Source: JAPPHA01 sp965242975
Lineage (GTDB): Bacteria > Pseudomonadota > Alphaproteobacteria > Rhodobacterales > Rhodobacteraceae
NCBI GenBank assembly: GCA_965242975.1
Contig: CBDETS010000007.1
Span: forward strand, 5,704,001-5,768,000
Length of the DNA: 64,000 nucleotides
Direction: 5' to 3'
Below, in pieces: positions 1-8,876 of the stretch. The notes under the pieces were generated by a model. That model saw only the letters and a program-made list of their open reading frames with translations. It had not been told where the DNA came from and searched no databases. The stretch's first letter is position 1; each line of letters opens with the position of its first letter. Both the position numbers and the translations under genes were made by a program.

Positions 1-57
1 CCCGATCCAATGGCCATGTCACGCAATGGGCCATCAGCGAACGACTACCGTGACGGC

Positions 58-552
58 TCAGCAAACGGAATAGGCAAGAAGCCGCTTGCTGATTTCCGAC
101 CTCGGAAGCCGGCATCGCGGATGAGCTGAAATTTTACCTAATCCATCGCGCAAATCATCCAGTTCGACAACGCGGTGCTCGAACATCTGGTCGAGCAACC
201 ACAGGACTCCGTGGCATCGGACTTCCTCTTCGTCTGCAAGCGCGCGCAATTCCCGGTCCCCGGAAAGCAACGTCCACGCACTTTTCTTCGCAAGCGCGAG
301 TGCAAAGCTGTCTGGAAGTGACAGCGATCTCCGCTTGCGCAGGTAGCTCATTGCGAGGGAGACTCCGTCGCCATCCAGCTCCTCAACGCGAAGCCCAAGC
401 CTGACGAATTCCGGCCCGCCGTGTTCTCTGGTCTCGCGTTCGTACAGCAAGTCGGGAACAGTGAACTCGAACGGAAGACGGAAAGTGGATTCGACAAGAT
501 TTCCGCGATCGAGGTCAATCAGGACGGAGGTGTCAGACACAAGGACCTTCAC
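58..552 (-). CDS. PIN-domain protein, probable toxin-like RNase
   Basis: This 164-residue protein looks like a PIN-domain nuclease of the kind found beside XRE-ImmA regulators. Acidic residues sit where PIN proteins bind metal: D7 in the N-terminal strand (LVSDTSVLIDL), E38/E40, D81 in LPDSFALALAK and D99 in LLSGDREL. It starts 5 bp after the stop of the upstream XRE-ImmA gene on the same strand, so the two are almost certainly one operon. PIN proteins are typically RNA endonucleases; a toxin-like or defence-effector role is inferred from family and pairing only. No membrane segment or signal peptide is visible. Confidence 0.75.
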   Translation of the reverse strand: MKVLVSDTSVLIDLDRGNLVESTFRLPFEFTVPDLLYERETREHGGPEFVRLGLRVEELDGDGVSLAMSYLRKRRSLSLPDSFALALAKKSAWTLLSGDRELRALADEEEVRCHGVLWLLDQMFEHRVVELDDLRDGLGKISAHPRCRLPRSEISKRLLAYSVC

Positions 553-557
553 GACAC

Positions 558-1646
558 TCAGGCTCCGGCAAGTTCTGGATCAAGGCTCGGTGGTTCATCC
601 ATGCGGCGGTTGAGCTCGTGAACCGAGTGGCCGAGCAGTTCGGCGGCCTTGGCTTCGGAAATCGCTCCTTCCGACAGGGCACGAAAGCACAGCCGCTCGA
701 AACGCATGGGTCTCTCGCCGGGCATGGCCTCGGGCTCCTTGTAAGGAGGACTGTGCCAGCCGCGACGTCTGAATTCGTTGAACAGCTGCCGAACCACTGA
801 TGCACTGAGTATCCCGAGGTCCTTGCAGCGGTAGGTGAGTGCCTGAACGCTCACGCCGAAGATCCTCTTGAGTTCGAAGAGTTCACCCCAGCCAATGGAC
901 CTGCGGTGTCTCCCGACCTCGGTCCGCAGCGTCTCGGCCGGCATCAGGAACGCGCCGGCGAACCGATGTGCGGCTTTCTCTTCGTCGATTTTCAATCCCG
1001 GGTCGAGGGCCATGTGGCCCAGTTCATGCGCCAGCGTGAAGCGCTGGCGTTCGCCCCAATCGTTCCGGTTCACAACGACGACTGACGCAATGCCCCTGTC
1101 TTTGCAGCGGACGCGCGCCGTGAGCCCGTCGATATTCCGGAGACTCATCGCGAGGACCTTGATTCCACGCTCCTCCATGAGATCGACAAGGTTGGGGATC
1201 GGATCGAATCCGAGGCCCCAGTGAACACGCATGCCCAACGCGGCCTGTTCGGCTTCGGCAGGGTCGCGCAGCACGGGCCAGGGGGCTTCGCGCGGCATGT
1301 CCCGAGCCACGGTGGGCAGCCCCAAAGTCTCCTCGACCGCGAGATATCGCTCCAGCAGGTGCAGGACCCTGGCCTCGACCCGCGCCTCCTCGCGGCGGCT
1401 CGTGAGCCGTTTCTTCCGGAATTCGACGGCTTCGAGACGAGTGTCGCTGTCGCTGGCCAGGTAGTCGACCGGCACATCGAGGGCGTCAGCCAGCGCGATG
1501 AACACGCCGGAGCTGGGCATGGTCTCGTCACGTTCGTACTTACTGATCGCCTGTGCCGTCACTCGGTTGTCGATTCGGGATTCCAAGTCACGGAGCGACA
1601 GGCCACAGGCGTGCCGGGATACCCTAATACGTTGACCTACAGTCAT
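558..1646 (-). CDS. XRE-family HTH / ImmA-IrrE metallopeptidase
   Basis: This 362-residue protein combines an N-terminal XRE helix-turn-helix (about residues 1-65, with AQAISKYERDETMPS) and a C-terminal ImmA/IrrE-type zinc peptidase with HELGH at about 207-211 and a downstream EEKAAHRFAGAFLMP helix. Proteins of this architecture are regulators that can cleave repressor or antitoxin partners. I chose the ATG at 1646 over one 12 codons upstream because AGAGAGG lies just before it and the HTH begins immediately. The downstream PIN gene follows after 5 bp, giving a toxin/antitoxin-like pair; which protein controls which is not shown by sequence. Confidence 0.85.
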   Translation of the reverse strand: MTVGQRIRVSRHACGLSLRDLESRIDNRVTAQAISKYERDETMPSSGVFIALADALDVPVDYLASDSDTRLEAVEFRKKRLTSRREEARVEARVLHLLERYLAVEETLGLPTVARDMPREAPWPVLRDPAEAEQAALGMRVHWGLGFDPIPNLVDLMEERGIKVLAMSLRNIDGLTARVRCKDRGIASVVVVNRNDWGERQRFTLAHELGHMALDPGLKIDEEKAAHRFAGAFLMPAETLRTEVGRHRRSIGWGELFELKRIFGVSVQALTYRCKDLGILSASVVRQLFNEFRRRGWHSPPYKEPEAMPGERPMRFERLCFRALSEGAISEAKAAELLGHSVHELNRRMDEPPSLDPELAGA

Positions 1647-1668
1647 TTTCAACCTCTCTTTTCTCGGT

Positions 1669-1701
1669 TGACAAAATACCAATAATATTACAATTCGTCA
1701 A
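1669..1701 (-). promoter_or_regulatory. Promoter and possible operator of the XRE-ImmA/PIN operon
   Basis: Reading leftward, TTGACG (1701-1696) and TATTTT (1678-1673) are separated by 17 bp and lie about 27 bp upstream of the XRE-ImmA start, a good sigma-70-like match. The same segment is bounded by the inverted pair TTGAC (1669-1673) and GTCAA (1697-1701), which could be half-sites for the XRE protein itself. Autoregulation is an inference. Confidence 0.45.
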
Positions 1702-1822
1702 ATACAGGGGCTGAACAGCCGCGGCGACATCCCCGCATCGACAGACAAGACCAGTAATGACCGAAACACAGGAGGTACCTCCACGGTCGCTCAAGCAAAC
1801 GAAGGGTCGGTGATCGCCGATC

Positions 1823-2086
1823 GTGACTTCACCGGGGGGCGGTGGCGAACTCACCGTCGAAGTTTTCTCGCCGCGCGTCCCCGAACCCAAGAAGTTCACC
1901 TGGTCGAAATCCCTCAAGGTGGGCGACGCGGCAGATCAGGCTGCGAAGGCCTTCGGCTATGAGGCCGGGAACCCGACCTTGATCGACAAGGCCGGGCATG
2001 TGCTCGACCGCGACAAGACACTGTCCGAGGCCGGCGTCCGGGATTTCGACAAACTTGAACTGACCGACAAGGGCGGCGGAGTCTGA
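1823..2086 (+). CDS. Ubiquitin-like beta-grasp protein (DUF2604-type)
   Basis: This 87-residue protein is the first gene of a Ubl-E2-JAB-E1 operon and resembles the bacterial DUF2604-type ubiquitin-like modifiers. The pattern fits a single beta-grasp domain: strand-rich N-terminus (ELTVEVFSPR), a helix (KVGDAADQAAKAFGYE), and a closing FDKLELTD strand. The C-terminus is DKGGGV, so a glycine run is capped by one valine; the neighbouring JAMM peptidase would be expected to trim or deconjugate such a tail. The start is GTG with only a weak upstream Shine-Dalgarno; no in-frame ATG is nearby. The next gene begins 6 bp downstream. Confidence 0.8.
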   Translation: MTSPGGGGELTVEVFSPRVPEPKKFTWSKSLKVGDAADQAAKAFGYEAGNPTLIDKAGHVLDRDKTLSEAGVRDFDKLELTDKGGGV

Positions 2087-2092
2087 ACCGCG

Positions 2093-2584
2093 ATGATTCC
2101 GCTCGCAGTGACCGACGTTGCGATCGCCGATGAGCTGCCGGGTGCCGTGGCGTGGGCGACACGCCGCCAAATCGTCATGGACACCCGGTTCATCCCCTTC
2201 CGCACGCTCCGTCTCGTGCTTGTGCAGCGGAACACCAACGAGAAATTCTATCTTCAGGGTACGTTCGAGGACTGTCGGGCGTACCCACCGCAATGGCAAT
2301 GGTACGACGAAAGCTGGTCTTCAACCGAGGGTTCGCGCCTGAGCCCTAAACCGGGGCACCGGCCTTCCTTGCTCAGGCCTCCATGTTCATCCATCATGAT
2401 GGCAAGGGTCTCATATGTGCGCCGTTCAATCGACTGGCATACGGCGCTCACAAAGGCCCTCATTCGGATTGGGGCGGCCTCGCTCAATGGATGACGCCGG
2501 CAAGGCTTTGTCCATGCGGTCAAGATTCGGGACATACTCAGCTCGACCCTGCGCGACTTCCAGCTTTCTTTGGGTCGGATGTGA
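2093..2584 (+). pseudogene. E2-like ubiquitin-conjugating protein, double-frameshifted
   Basis: The gene would encode an E2-like protein of about 163 residues, but its frame changes twice. Residues up to about SPKPGHRP are read in one frame from ATG 2093; the conserved core with HHDGKGLICAPFNRLAY and HSDWGGLAQWM continues in a second frame (about 2350-2495); the C-terminus QGFVHAVKIRDILSS returns to the first frame from about 2498 and stops at 2582-2584. That stop overlaps the JAB start (TGATG), as expected for the intact operon. The cysteine in GLICAP is the likely thioester residue (inference). The shifts compensate: one loses register, one restores it. Without correction translation stops at 2494 after 133 residues. 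A sequencing or assembly error is an alternative to real decay. Confidence 0.75.
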
Positions 2585-3108
2585 TGGCCGTCCAACGCGT
2601 TCGCCCACTCCCGTGCGGATTCCTGCGCGGACGGTACAGGATCTCGTCCGGTCTCATCCACGACACGCAGAAAGCTCTACGGGGGTTTTTCGAGTCAGGC
2701 CGTCACGAGGGCGGACACGAAGGCCTCTGCTACTGGGCCGGCCGCGAAGACGCCGACATGACGAACCTTGAGGCCGCTGTCGTCCCCGCTGCCCGACACG
2801 GACGATACGGCGTCTTCGTATCGGAGGCCGCATTCGCCGAGGTCGCCCGGCAGGCCCGGGCGATGGGTCTGGGAATCCTGGCTCAGGTCCACAGCCACCC
2901 GGGCCGCGACACTCGACATTCGGACGGGGATGACGACCTGGTGGTCATGCCGTTCGAAAACATGCTGTCCCTGGTCGCTCCCCACTATGGCCAGACCGTA
3001 CGCGCCATAGCGGACTTCTCGGTTCACCAGTTTCAGGACCGCCGTTGGGTGTTGTGCACACGCGAGTCCATGTCATCGGCTTTCGCCACGGTGCGCCATG
3101 ACAACTGA
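2584..3108 (+). CDS. JAB/JAMM metallopeptidase of the Ubl operon
   Basis: This 174-residue protein has a complete JAMM zinc-protease signature: E46 in HEGLCYWAG, then H103-S-H105-P followed by S113 and D116 (HSHPGRDTRHSDGD). In bacterial Ubl operons such peptidases process the Ubl tail or remove it from targets, acting like a deubiquitinase. The ATG at 2584 overlaps the stop of the E2 gene, which fixes the start; an earlier in-frame ATG at 2383 belongs to displaced E2 sequence. The 3' end overlaps the presumed E1 start at 3098 by 11 nt, consistent with translational coupling. The gene itself looks intact, unlike its two neighbours. Confidence 0.9.
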   Translation: MAVQRVRPLPCGFLRGRYRISSGLIHDTQKALRGFFESGRHEGGHEGLCYWAGREDADMTNLEAAVVPAARHGRYGVFVSEAAFAEVARQARAMGLGILAQVHSHPGRDTRHSDGDDDLVVMPFENMLSLVAPHYGQTVRAIADFSVHQFQDRRWVLCTRESMSSAFATVRHDN

Positions 3109-4471
3109 CGATTTCGATTCGGAGCGCGAATGATTCTATCGCGAACGCGATTCGCGCACTTCCGAATATCTCGAAAACGATTTTCCGGCTTAAGCCCCCG
3201 TTTCGACACACGTTTCGGCTGACGCCCGCGAGACGCGATCCGGACAGCTCCTTCTTCTCGCGCTTGTAAACCAGCTCGCCGGGATACATCGCGAACTCCG
3301 CTTCGCCGTGGCCGTCCCGGATGCGGTGCTGCTCACCCCCAATCCGTGCGGCGCTTCCACTCTCGGTGCCGAGGTTTGCGGGTTGGCCAGCCGGATCGAC
3401 CCATACGGCAAGTTCGAGTTCGATACCGAAGAAACGCCCCCGGAACGCATCTCCATCGGCATCGGCGCCCATTGCCGGCACGACCTTGCCTGGTACCTGG
3501 GATTCGACCGCTCCAATGCCCAGCTCCACACCGCGCCTTGCCGCGCCGGCAATGACGCATCGGCAGACCTCAGAGGCGCCGGTCTCGCCGCCACGCTTGG
3601 CGCGGCGGCGGCCACCAAGGCAGCCTTGAAATTCGAAACCACGCCCACGACCCTGTCCGCGTGGAACTTCGGGAGCGGTGCCGAGGCGGACCCCGGACCG
3701 GCCGAAATCCCGCCGATTGACGTCGGGCGAGGCCTCATGATCGGTGCAGGGGCAGTCGCCGCGGCGGCCGTCTATTGGCAGATGCAATGGGGAAACAGCT
3801 CGCCCTGGACCATCATCGACCGCGACAGGATCGCGCTTCACAACACCAACCGGGGCCTGCTTTTCTTCCCCGGCGATGCCGGTTGGCCGAATGCTCTCCC
3901 GCTCTCCAAGGTCGCATGCCTGAGCCCGTACCTCGAGAACGCGGTCGCCGTCGACAGCTGGTACGACCAGGCCCCGGAGGCGCGGCAAACGTTCGATACC
4001 GTGCTCGTGCTGGCAAACGAGCGAGACGTGAGAACGATCGTATCGTCAAGAAACGACCCGATACAGTTCCAAGCCACGACAGGCCGATCATGGCTCAGCC
4101 AACTCCATCGCCACGTCTCCGGGCGGGACGATTGCATTCGCTGCCGAATGGAAGATATCCGCACACCCCAACTTGAATGCGCCCAAGGGCCAACCGCAAA
4201 CACCGATCAGCCTGAGCGGCCAGACGCTGCGTTGCCGTTCTTGTCTGCTGCCAGTGGCCTGATGCTGGTAAGTGCCTTGCAGCGCCTGCAACATGGCGAC
4301 CTCGGAGTGGGTGACAGGAATGTCTGGAATTGGGATTACCGGAGTTCATTTCGCATGAACCAGTCAGCTCGCCACGCATGCCGCGACGATTGCGCCACCG
4401 TCCTCGGTCCCGACGCGCGTCGGAAAATAGCCACCATGACACGATGGGCAAATGCCTCTTGGATCGCATGA
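3098..4471 (+). pseudogene. E1-like ThiF adenylyltransferase with two premature stops
   Basis: A ThiF/E1-like activating enzyme can be read in one frame from ATG 3098 to the stop at 4471, but the 5' part holds two in-frame stops: TGA at 3131 and TAA at 3191. The flanking residues are protein-like on both sides (DDFDSERE before, FYRERDSRTSEYLEND after; later GQLLLLALVNQLAGIHREL), so these look like nonsense substitutions (CGA to TGA, CAA to TAA is the simplest explanation). The Rossmann motif GLMIGAGAVAAAAVYW and the IIDRDRIALHNTNR nucleotide-binding segment lie around 3735-3860, and paired cysteines (DDCIRCRM) follow near 4130. The only late start is GTG 3308, which would remove about 70 residues but keep the ATP-binding region, so partial function is conceivable. 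Confidence 0.8.
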
Positions 4472-4748
4472 ACATGTGTTTCTGCCTGTTCGACTATTCA
4501 GGCCTCAAGATCTTCTCGCACACTGAGTTTCGGCCCGTAGTGGTAGGTCAACCATGCACGGCCGGACTTGTGCTGCTACGCGTCGACTAACGCCTCTTCG
4601 TTCGTGATTCCGCCAAATCCCGTGTCCTCCAGGCCGATGAGCACTTGCTCGGGTTGCAGAATGTCGACGGCAGAATGAATGTCGTTTGGGGCAAGGGATC
4701 AGTACGTGGACGAGAGTCCTGCGTCGACGCACAGGCGGTTTGAACGAA

Positions 4749-5654
4749 TCACGCTCCTGAGTAGCCGAGCGTTGCGACGCCGGAGACGATCAGGACGAGG
4801 CCGAGAATCTGGAACCGGGCCATGCGTTCGCCCAGAAGGACGCAGGCGAGAATGACTGTAACGACGCTGAACGTCGATGAAATGACGGCGGTGAACTCGG
4901 GATTGCGGGTCATCCCTCCCGCGAACAACAGGAAGAATCCGAAGGAATCGAGAAATCCATGGGCGACGATAATACCCTGTCGTCGTGCCGGAAGACGCCA
5001 GAAAAAGACGTCGCGCCGACGGAGCAACAGCAATGCCAGCAGAAACAGGAAGCCGACGGTGCGCCCGATCCAGAGCGCGACGAATCCATCCGTTCGCGCA
5101 GCGGCCTCCTGTCCCGTGATGACTGCAATTGCGTAGATGACGCTGGCGACGCCGGCCAATGCCAGGATGGAACCGGTCACCGGAGGAGTCTGCCGTGTCG
5201 TCGGAATTTGCTTCGACGCGGGACCGGGATCGTTTTGAGGTTCGGAAGTGACGGCTCCGATCAGAACGACTCCAAGAATGATTGCCGCGATCGCAACGGA
5301 TTCCGCGAGGTCCGGTATTCGACCGGAGGCCACCGCAAATGCGACGACAATCACGGGGTGGGCGCCGACGATGGGCGCGACGACGCTGATCGGACCGCGG
5401 GCGAGTGCAGCAAAGAACGTCAGAAGGGCCAGGGCGAGGCAGACGCCGTGGACCAGAACAAGGCCGGCAGCCACAGGTTCGAGCGGGATCGATGTTCCTG
5501 TGGCGATTCCCACGAGGCTGAGGCCAACGGTCCCCACGGCGAGCATGCCGCACAGCGTGCGATCGGCCCCGATCCGCACGGAGTTCCGATTGGCGAGGTA
5601 GTCGGCAACGCCAAGGGCAACCGCGCTCCCGACACCGAAGACGACTGCGATCAT
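4749..5654 (-). CDS. DMT-superfamily (EamA-like) transporter
   Basis: This 301-residue protein is almost wholly hydrophobic, with about ten membrane segments in two repeated halves, as in EamA/RhaT drug-metabolite transporters. The second half contains GFLDSFGFFLLFAGGM and ends in SGVATLGYSGA. It exports or exchanges small metabolites in the family; the substrate cannot be read from sequence. It lies 97 bp downstream of livM on the same strand and may be the last gene of that operon. Confidence 0.75.
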   Translation of the reverse strand: MIAVVFGVGSAVALGVADYLANRNSVRIGADRTLCGMLAVGTVGLSLVGIATGTSIPLEPVAAGLVLVHGVCLALALLTFFAALARGPISVVAPIVGAHPVIVVAFAVASGRIPDLAESVAIAAIILGVVLIGAVTSEPQNDPGPASKQIPTTRQTPPVTGSILALAGVASVIYAIAVITGQEAAARTDGFVALWIGRTVGFLFLLALLLLRRRDVFFWRLPARRQGIIVAHGFLDSFGFFLLFAGGMTRNPEFTAVISSTFSVVTVILACVLLGERMARFQILGLVLIVSGVATLGYSGA

Positions 5655-5751
5655 GGCGGGCAGATCCGGCCAGCGTCAGACGAACATGACCGGGTCAGGA
5701 TCATTTGTTCGTTACCCGAGCGAAGGTGAATTCGGATCTGAAACCCATGCG

Positions 5752-7059
5752 TCACCGCTCGGGGATCAGGCCTTTCGGGAAAAAGCGAAGAACAAGAATC
5801 AACAGGAATCCCATTGTCAGAAGTCGCATGTGCGCGGCCGAATCGATCAGGTGCGCCCGAATCCTGCTGCCCTCATCGAGCCAGGCTGTCAGGAAGTCCA
5901 TCAGGAAGAGACCCGCCGGCTCAGCCTCGACCCAGAGGAACCAGATCAAAAAGCCGCCGAGAACCGCCCCCCAATTGTTGCCGGATCCGCCGACGATGAC
6001 CATGACCCAGATCAGAAAAGTGAACCGCAACGGATGATAGCTCGCCGGCGTCATTTGCCCGTCAAGTGTCGTCAGCATCGCGCCCGCCAACCCGACGACG
6101 ATCGAGCCGAGAACAAACACTTCGAGATGCCGGCCCGTGACATCCTTGCCCATGGCGTTCGCCGCGGTCTCGTTGTCCCTGATTGCCCGCATCATGCGGC
6201 CCCAGGGCGATTTGAGTGCGAGCTCCGACAGGACAAAAACCGCGACCAGTACGGCAGCGAAAAGGGCGCAGTAGTTCAACTTCACGATGATTGAAGACAG
6301 GGATGCGACGTCCGCATTCGCGCTTGCGGCCAAGGCTCTCAGCCAGTCCGTGCCCTGCAATTCCACCTCGTACGGAACCGGCCTTGGCAGTCCCACCACG
6401 TTCTTGACGCCGCGGGTCAGCCAGTCTTCGCCTTTCAGGATCGCAACGATGATCTCGGAAATACCAAGCGTGGCGATAGCCAGGTAGTCGGAGCGCAAGC
6501 CGAGGGCGATTTTCCCGATGAACCAGGCTGCGCCACCGGCCAGAGCGCCTCCAACGATCCATGACAGGACGACCGGCAGTCCGAGACCGCCAAGGAATCC
6601 GGTTTTCGCCGGTTCGATGCGTTCCACCGCGTCGGTTGCAGGTCCGAAGAACCATCGTGCGAGAAAATAGCCTGCGACAAGAACCACGAGTATCGAAAGT
6701 GTCCGGACCCTGCCGGGAGGGAGCTTCCTGTGGGCGATGACGGCGAGAAGGCAACCGGCGCCAGCGATCGCGCCTGCCGCCAACAACCCGGCGCCTCCGG
6801 CGCTCCAGGCCTCGCGAACCGGGGGAGCGGAAACCAGGACGACTGCGAGGCCTCCGAGCGCGGCAAACCCCATGATTCCGACGTTGAACAGCCCGGCATA
6901 TCCCCATTGAATGTTGACGCCGATCGCCATGATTGCCGAAACCAGGCACAGGTTGAGAATCGAAAGCGCGACATTCCAGCTTTGAAGCAGGCCAACGGAA
7001 ACCAGCAGGGTGGCCATCACGACAAGCGCGGGCAGTTTGCCGATTCCCCCATTCTTCAT
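5752..7059 (-). CDS. livM: Branched-chain-type ABC transporter permease LivM
   Basis: This 435-residue inner-membrane permease matches LivM: about ten hydrophobic segments and the family region from RDNETAANAMGKDVTGRHLE into GLAGAMLTTLDGQMTP. It has a long hydrophobic insert near residues 80-170 (including TLSILVVLVAGYFLARW), making it longer than the usual 320-360 residues. Its start codon overlaps the livH stop (ATGA), so the two permeases are translationally coupled. With LivH it forms the channel of a HAAT-family importer for amino acids or related small organics. Confidence 0.9.
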   Translation of the reverse strand: MKNGGIGKLPALVVMATLLVSVGLLQSWNVALSILNLCLVSAIMAIGVNIQWGYAGLFNVGIMGFAALGGLAVVLVSAPPVREAWSAGGAGLLAAGAIAGAGCLLAVIAHRKLPPGRVRTLSILVVLVAGYFLARWFFGPATDAVERIEPAKTGFLGGLGLPVVLSWIVGGALAGGAAWFIGKIALGLRSDYLAIATLGISEIIVAILKGEDWLTRGVKNVVGLPRPVPYEVELQGTDWLRALAASANADVASLSSIIVKLNYCALFAAVLVAVFVLSELALKSPWGRMMRAIRDNETAANAMGKDVTGRHLEVFVLGSIVVGLAGAMLTTLDGQMTPASYHPLRFTFLIWVMVIVGGSGNNWGAVLGGFLIWFLWVEAEPAGLFLMDFLTAWLDEGSRIRAHLIDSAAHMRLLTMGFLLILVLRFFPKGLIPER

Positions 7060-8069
7060 CAGACCGACTTTCCCCGGAAGATCCCGGTTGGCCGGTAGAT
7101 CAGAACCAGCACCAGGATCATGAAGCTGACCGCGAACTTGTACTCGGTCGAGAGCAGTTGCGTGAGGCCTATCGGAGCGAGAGAGTCAGGCAGAAGGTAG
7201 CCCAGGAATTTCTTGTAGGCATAGGTCACGGAAATTTCTGAAAAGGCGACGACGAATCCGCCGGCAATGGCGCCGAAGGGATTGCCCAGACCTCCAACGA
7301 TTGCCGAGGCGAATATCGGCAGCAACAGCTGGAAATACGTGAACGGTTTGAAACTCTTGTCGAGCCCGTACAAGGTGCCTGCCAGGCAGGCGAGGGCCGC
7401 GGAAATGACCCAGGTCAGGAACACGACGCGCTCGGTGCTGATCCCGGAGATCAATGCGAGTTCCTCGTTGTCCGAAAAGGCCCGCATCGACTTGCCGGTC
7501 CGCGTTCTGAACAGAAACCAGAACAGGACACCCACGGTTACAACTGCCGCAAGCAGGGTTATGCACTGGCTGACCTTGATCGTGAGGCCTTCATCCAGAC
7601 CGAAGGATTGCCTGAATTCGCGTGCCCGGACGATAAACCGGGCGCCATCGGCGAACCTTTGGTCACCGGGACCGATCACGAAGCGAACGAGTCCATTCAG
7701 GATGAACATGACCCCGACCGACGCGATGACAAAAACGACCGGCGCTGCCCTCTTCTGGCGAAAGCTCCGGTACACCGTCCTGTCGATCACGAGAACACAG
7801 ACCGCCGTCGCAGCGATGGCAAACGGCAATGCAACGAGTGCCGTCGGCAACGGCGCGATCGAGATGCCGATTGACTGGAGCCACCATGTCGACAGGACTG
7901 CGATCATGGCTCCGAATGCCATGGTGTCACCATGGGCAAAGTTGGAGAACCGGAGGATGCCGTAGACCAGGGTCACGCCAAGAGCCCCGAGAGCAAGTTG
8001 GCTCCCGTAGGCAAGGCCCGGGATGATGACGAAATTCGCCAGGAGGACGATTCCGTTCAGAAAGTCCAT
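7059..8069 (-). CDS. livH: Branched-chain-type ABC transporter permease LivH
   Basis: This 336-residue protein has eight or so membrane segments and typical LivH features: LGVTLVYGILRFSNFAHGD near the N-terminus, SDNEELALISGISTERV in the cytoplasmic EAA-like loop, and FASAIVGGLGNPFGAIAGG near the C-terminus. It partners LivM in the membrane domain. It lies 102 bp downstream of livF, the only sizeable gap between the operon's ATPase and permease genes. Confidence 0.92.
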   Translation of the reverse strand: MDFLNGIVLLANFVIIPGLAYGSQLALGALGVTLVYGILRFSNFAHGDTMAFGAMIAVLSTWWLQSIGISIAPLPTALVALPFAIAATAVCVLVIDRTVYRSFRQKRAAPVVFVIASVGVMFILNGLVRFVIGPGDQRFADGARFIVRAREFRQSFGLDEGLTIKVSQCITLLAAVVTVGVLFWFLFRTRTGKSMRAFSDNEELALISGISTERVVFLTWVISAALACLAGTLYGLDKSFKPFTYFQLLLPIFASAIVGGLGNPFGAIAGGFVVAFSEISVTYAYKKFLGYLLPDSLAPIGLTQLLSTEYKFAVSFMILVLVLIYRPTGIFRGKSV

Positions 8070-8171
8070 TTCATTGAACCCTTGCGGGCAGGTGCCGAAC
8101 CTGACCCAGACGCCCTGCCGAGGGTTTTCCCGGCACAGGCAACCATCTGAAGGGCACGTACATGTACTTCG

Positions 8172-8876
8172 CTAACCGCCAAGGAACGATTTCCGGACAT
8201 CAGGATTATCCAGGAGTGAACGCCCTGAATCCGTGTATCGGTTTCGACCTTGGACGAGGACATAGCCCTGATCCGCGATCGAAAGGGCGTGGCGGGCGTT
8301 CTGTTCGGTCATCAGGACAGCGATGCCGGTACCTGCGATGTCGAGAACGAGATCAAACAGGAGATCCATCACGATCGGGGACACCCCGGCTGTCGGCTCG
8401 TCCAGCATGAGCATTTTCGGCTCCGTCATGAGTGCCCGGCCGAACGCGACCTGTTGACGTTGACCTCCGGAGAGCTCTCCCGCGGCCTGGTTTCTCTTGA
8501 CCTCCAGGACCGGAAACAGCCCGAGGACCCGTTCCATTGCAGGTTTGATGTCGTCAGACCTGACGAATGCGCCCATTTCCAGGTTTTCCTGAACCGTCAG
8601 GGACGGAAAGATGTTCCGGGTTTGCGGAACGAATGCCATGCCGAGCGACACCCGTTCCTGTGGTGCGAGTGACGTGATGTCCCGTCCGTCAAGTTCGACC
8701 GTTCCCTTGCGGAGTTGAATGAGTCCGAACATCGCCTTCATGGCCGTCGACTTGCCGGCACCATTCGGTCCGACGATCACCGTGACCTTGCCGGGTTCGG
8801 CCGAGATCGAACAATCGTGAAGGATGTCGGCCTCGCCGTATCCGCCCGTCATGTTCAACGCACGCAGGCAACTCAC
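8172..8876 (-). CDS. livF: ABC transporter ATPase LivF
   Basis: This 234-residue ATPase has Walker A GPNGAGKST, the signature LSGGQRQQVAFGRAL and Walker B MLMLDEPTAGVSP, all in the LivF arrangement, including TRNIFPSLTVQENLEMG after the first strand set. It energises the LivHM permease together with LivG. Its start overlaps the livG stop by 4 bp (ATGA). Confidence 0.93.
   Translation of the reverse strand: MSCLRALNMTGGYGEADILHDCSISAEPGKVTVIVGPNGAGKSTAMKAMFGLIQLRKGTVELDGRDITSLAPQERVSLGMAFVPQTRNIFPSLTVQENLEMGAFVRSDDIKPAMERVLGLFPVLEVKRNQAAGELSGGQRQQVAFGRALMTEPKMLMLDEPTAGVSPIVMDLLFDLVLDIAGTGIAVLMTEQNARHALSIADQGYVLVQGRNRYTDSGRSLLDNPDVRKSFLGG

Noticed and set aside
2945..3988. 347-codon minus-strand open frame opposite JAB and E1
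   Set aside because: It is antisense to conserved JAMM and ThiF motifs and has no domain of its own.
1823..4471. BilABCD (ISG15-like) system as the identity of the Ubl operon
   Set aside because: The Ubl here is a single short DUF2604-like domain and the gene order has JAB before E1, which does not match the tandem-Ubl Bil layout as I know it.
4505..4732. Small minus-strand frame between the E1 gene and the DMT transporter
   Set aside because: A few protein-like residues occur in an alternative frame but stop codons interrupt it and no family is recognisable.
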